The notes beneath the pieces are model-generated. The model was not told the DNA's origin, made no database searches, and was given only the letters and a program-made list of their open reading frames with translations. DNA of 64,000 nt from Drosophila pseudoobscura (taxonomy: Eukaryota > Arthropoda > Insecta > Diptera > Drosophilidae), in the NCBI RefSeq assembly GCF_009870125.1, contig NC_046681.1:3658001-3722000 (forward strand), in the 5' to 3' direction. Positions within the stretch are counted from its first letter, which is position 1, and the number at the start of each line of letters is the position of its first letter. Below are positions 63,916 to 64,000 of the stretch, in pieces. The position numbers were made by a program, and so were the translations under genes.

Positions 63916-64000
63916 GTAAGTTTCTCTTTTTGATTGAGCATTCGCCTTGCAATTAGCGAGCAAAACAATTGACGTTAATTGAATTACGATCGCAATTGTT

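Overview
This is a euchromatic window from a fruit fly (Drosophila). The evidence is short introns of 58-96 bp with CTAAT-like branch sites, TATA/Inr core promoters, a DINE-1/INE-1-type Helitron copy, a jockey-like retrotransposon remnant, dense microsatellites, and two very recognisable insect genes, CenG1A and Smg5. The simple-repeat style and the form of the DINE-like element suggest the obscura group, but this is an impression and not a computed result.

Layout. At 1.2-4.9 kb lies a tandem cluster of three related genes on the + strand. They encode small secreted proteins of the JHBP-like/group-7-allergen-like (TULIP fold) type, each with a signal peptide and its own poly(A) signal. From 4.9 to 30.5 kb I see no protein-coding gene. 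The stretch holds a DINE-like element (about 12.9-13.55 kb), many simple repeats and two textbook recursive-splicing ratchet points on the + strand (5,542/5,543 and 23,926/23,927). From 30.6 to 52.3 kb is CenG1A, an Arf GAP of the AGAP/centaurin-gamma type. It has eight coding exons, a 12.2 kb first coding intron and a 1.1 kb 3' UTR. From about 52.9 to 54.56 kb is a dead, 5'-truncated jockey-clade element on the - strand. At 54.98-55.29 kb is a tiny two-exon gene for a 67-residue secreted peptide with six cysteines, easily missed because neither exon is long. From 60.56 down to 56.64 kb (- strand) is Smg5, the nonsense-mediated-decay factor, in five coding exons. The last 3 kb holds promoter-like sequence, including a TATA box and a first exon with a splice donor (63,804-63,915) for a gene that continues to the right.

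How it fits together. The ratchet points need a + strand transcript that starts at or before 5.5 kb and continues past 23.9 kb. The only + strand multi-exon gene downstream is CenG1A. The simplest reading is that CenG1A has a distal promoter at or beyond the left edge of the window. In that case the lipid-binding-protein cluster may be nested in, or abut, its giant first intron, and 30.6 kb is a second, internal promoter. This is an inference that RNA-seq could settle. The three cluster genes are probably co-expressed digestive or haemolymph-type secreted proteins: two have strong TATA/Inr promoters and two have GATA-type motifs close upstream. CenG1A (Arf/phosphoinositide signalling) and Smg5 (mRNA decay) are housekeeping or neuronal genes with no pathway link to the cluster.
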